From Arthrobacter sp. ERGS1:01 (GTDB lineage Bacteria; Actinomycetota; Actinomycetes; Actinomycetales; Micrococcaceae): a stretch of 64,000 nt of DNA. Shown one piece after another: positions 63,154 through 64,000 of the stretch. The translations under genes were made by a program, and so were the position numbers. Under the pieces are notes generated by a model. That model saw nothing but the letters and a program-made list of their open reading frames with translations, did not search any database and had not been told where the DNA came from. The stretch spans positions 3,224,001 through 3,288,000 of the forward strand of contig NZ_CP012479.1 in the NCBI RefSeq assembly GCF_001281315.1, in the 5' to 3' direction. Within the stretch, counting starts at the first letter, position 1; every line of letters starts with the position of its first letter.

Positions 63154-63738
63154 CTAGGCCTCGGTGGTCTCTGCTTCAGCAGCCGGTGCTTCTTCAGCGG
63201 CGGGAGCTTCTTCAGCAACCGGAGCTTCTTCGGCGGGTGCGGCTTCAGCCGGAGCGCCTTCGGCAAGCTTGAGGCGCAGGGCGTCGAGGGTGCGCGCAGC
63301 GGCGGCCATCGGAGCCTTGAGGATGCCGGCAACCTTGGCCAGCTGCAGCTCGCGGGATTCCAGAGCTGCCAGTGCGGCAACCTCAGAAGCGTCGAGAGCC
63401 TTGCCTTCGAAGATACCGGTCTTGATGATCAGTGCCTTGTTGGCCTTTGCAAAATCCGTCAGGCTCTTTGCTGCCGCAACAGCGTCACCCTTGATGAAAG
63501 CAATGGCGGTGGGGCCGCTGAGCTGACCTTCGAAAGCGTCAACACCAGCTTCCTTGGCCGCAATGGCAGTCAGGGTGTTCTTTACAACCGAGAACTTGGT
63601 GTCCTGGCCGAGAGAAACGCGCAGCTCCTTGAGCTGTGCAACGGTGAGCCCACGGTATTCGGTTAGGACTGCTGCAGTCGACTCGTTGAAATCTTGTGCG
63701 ATTTCTGCAACTGCGGCCACCTTTGTTGGCGTTGCCAT
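63154..63738 (-). CDS. rplJ: 50S ribosomal protein L10 with acidic tail
   Basis: Stalk base protein binding 23S rRNA and L12 dimers; 194 aa. [20 protein letters not shown] sets the start at ATG 63738, with AAGGAGG 4 nt upstream. [19 protein letters not shown] is conserved. The last 35 residues ([20 protein letters not shown] and similar) form an acidic Ala/Pro/Glu repeat beyond the L12-binding helix, lacking in E. coli L10 (165 aa). An L10 leader lies upstream. Confidence 0.96.
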   Translation of the reverse strand: MATPTKVAAVAEIAQDFNESTAAVLTEYRGLTVAQLKELRVSLGQDTKFSVVKNTLTAIAAKEAGVDAFEGQLSGPTAIAFIKGDAVAAAKSLTDFAKANKALIIKTGIFEGKALDASEVAALAALESRELQLAKVAGILKAPMAAAARTLDALRLKLAEGAPAEAAPAEEAPVAEEAPAAEEAPAAEAETTEA

Positions 63739-63814
63739 AACCCTCCTTCCGGGAATTAGTGCCGGTCCTTCAGGTCCCCATCCGCGCCACCCTTGCGGGA
63801 TCAAACGGAAAAAC

Positions 63815-63946
63815 AAAACGCCCCGCACAGATGTACGGGGCGTTTTCGCAGCGGATCCTTTGTGGATTTTCATCCAGGTTCAACACTGCTCATAAGCTTT
63901 GTGCACCTGCGCTGGCCGTCCTGATACGGACTTTCGGATGAAAACC
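63815..63946 (-). promoter_or_regulatory. L10-type leader with attenuator upstream of rplJ
   Basis: On the minus strand a long-range stem (GGTTTTCATCC at 63946-63936 with GGATGAAAATCC at 63875-63864, one bulge) encloses smaller hairpins, including GTCC/GGAC. It is followed at 63846-63815 by a perfect 11-bp stem (AAAACGCCCCG/CGGGGCGTTTT) and a GTTTTTCC tract, an intrinsic terminator about 80 nt before rplJ. The arrangement matches the known L10-leader autoregulation, in which L10-L12 bound to the leader promotes termination. The terminator could instead end the upstream gene, which lies outside the window. Confidence 0.65.
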
Positions 63947-64000
63947 TGCCCGGCTCCAACGTTGCAAGGCGCATGATGCACCTGGCTCGTGGGGGTGATT

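Overview
The window is high-GC actinobacterial DNA, most probably from the Micrococcaceae (Arthrobacter and relatives). The evidence is the gene content (inositol-3-phosphate synthase for mycothiol/inositol lipids, short-LID adenylate kinase, GlgX), the RpoB N-terminus, charged tails on many ribosomal proteins, and a ribosomal protein L4 carrying an extra C-terminal domain known from this family. No rRNA, tRNA, CRISPR array, IS element or prophage was found, and no gene looks broken; only the first CDS is cut by the window edge.

Layout. 1-5086 (+): an alpha-galactoside/alpha-glucoside operon: end of an alpha-galactosidase, a binding-protein-dependent sugar importer (lipoprotein plus two permeases, no ATPase) and a GH13 alpha-glucosidase. 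5089-6362: two arrays of a 32-bp-period repeat flank a DUF559-like gene. 6362-14887 (-): ino1, aldo/keto reductase, then glmS and, beyond its terminator, acpS-nnr-glgX. 15029-17546 (+): coaA, a VanY-type peptidase, mscL. 17618-18964 (-): glmM.

19209-63738 is mostly minus-strand information-processing genes. In transcription order: rplJ-rplL; rpoB-rpoC; rpsL-rpsG-fusA-tuf; the S10 operon rpsJ to rpsQ; a ~700-bp gap with a terminator; the spc operon rplN to rplO; secY-adk-map; infA-rpmJ-rpsM-rpsK-rpoA-rplQ; truA; rplM-rpsI. rpsN (normally rplE-rpsH) and rpsD (normally rpsK-rpoA) are absent from their usual places. At four block boundaries non-ribosomal genes are set in: thiolase + ybaK (+), a patatin-like lipase (+), an MFS sugar carrier + GH1 beta-glucosidase (+), and a minus-strand glycerophosphodiester set (ugpQ-ugpA-ugpE-ugpB) with a P1-family peptidase.

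The metabolic genes fit together loosely: import and hydrolysis of plant-type alpha- and beta-glucosides, glycogen debranching, phospholipid-headgroup scavenging, and amino-sugar supply for the wall (glmS and glmM nearby). The most unusual signals are (i) a 32-bp-phased repeat found only at gene 3' ends, always in the sense orientation of the gene it follows, (ii) the L4 fusion, (iii) RG-rich tails on both S3 and S5, and (iv) an L10 leader with attenuator ahead of rplJ. Start codons were chosen by Shine-Dalgarno spacing and family N-termini; several differ from the longest reading frame.
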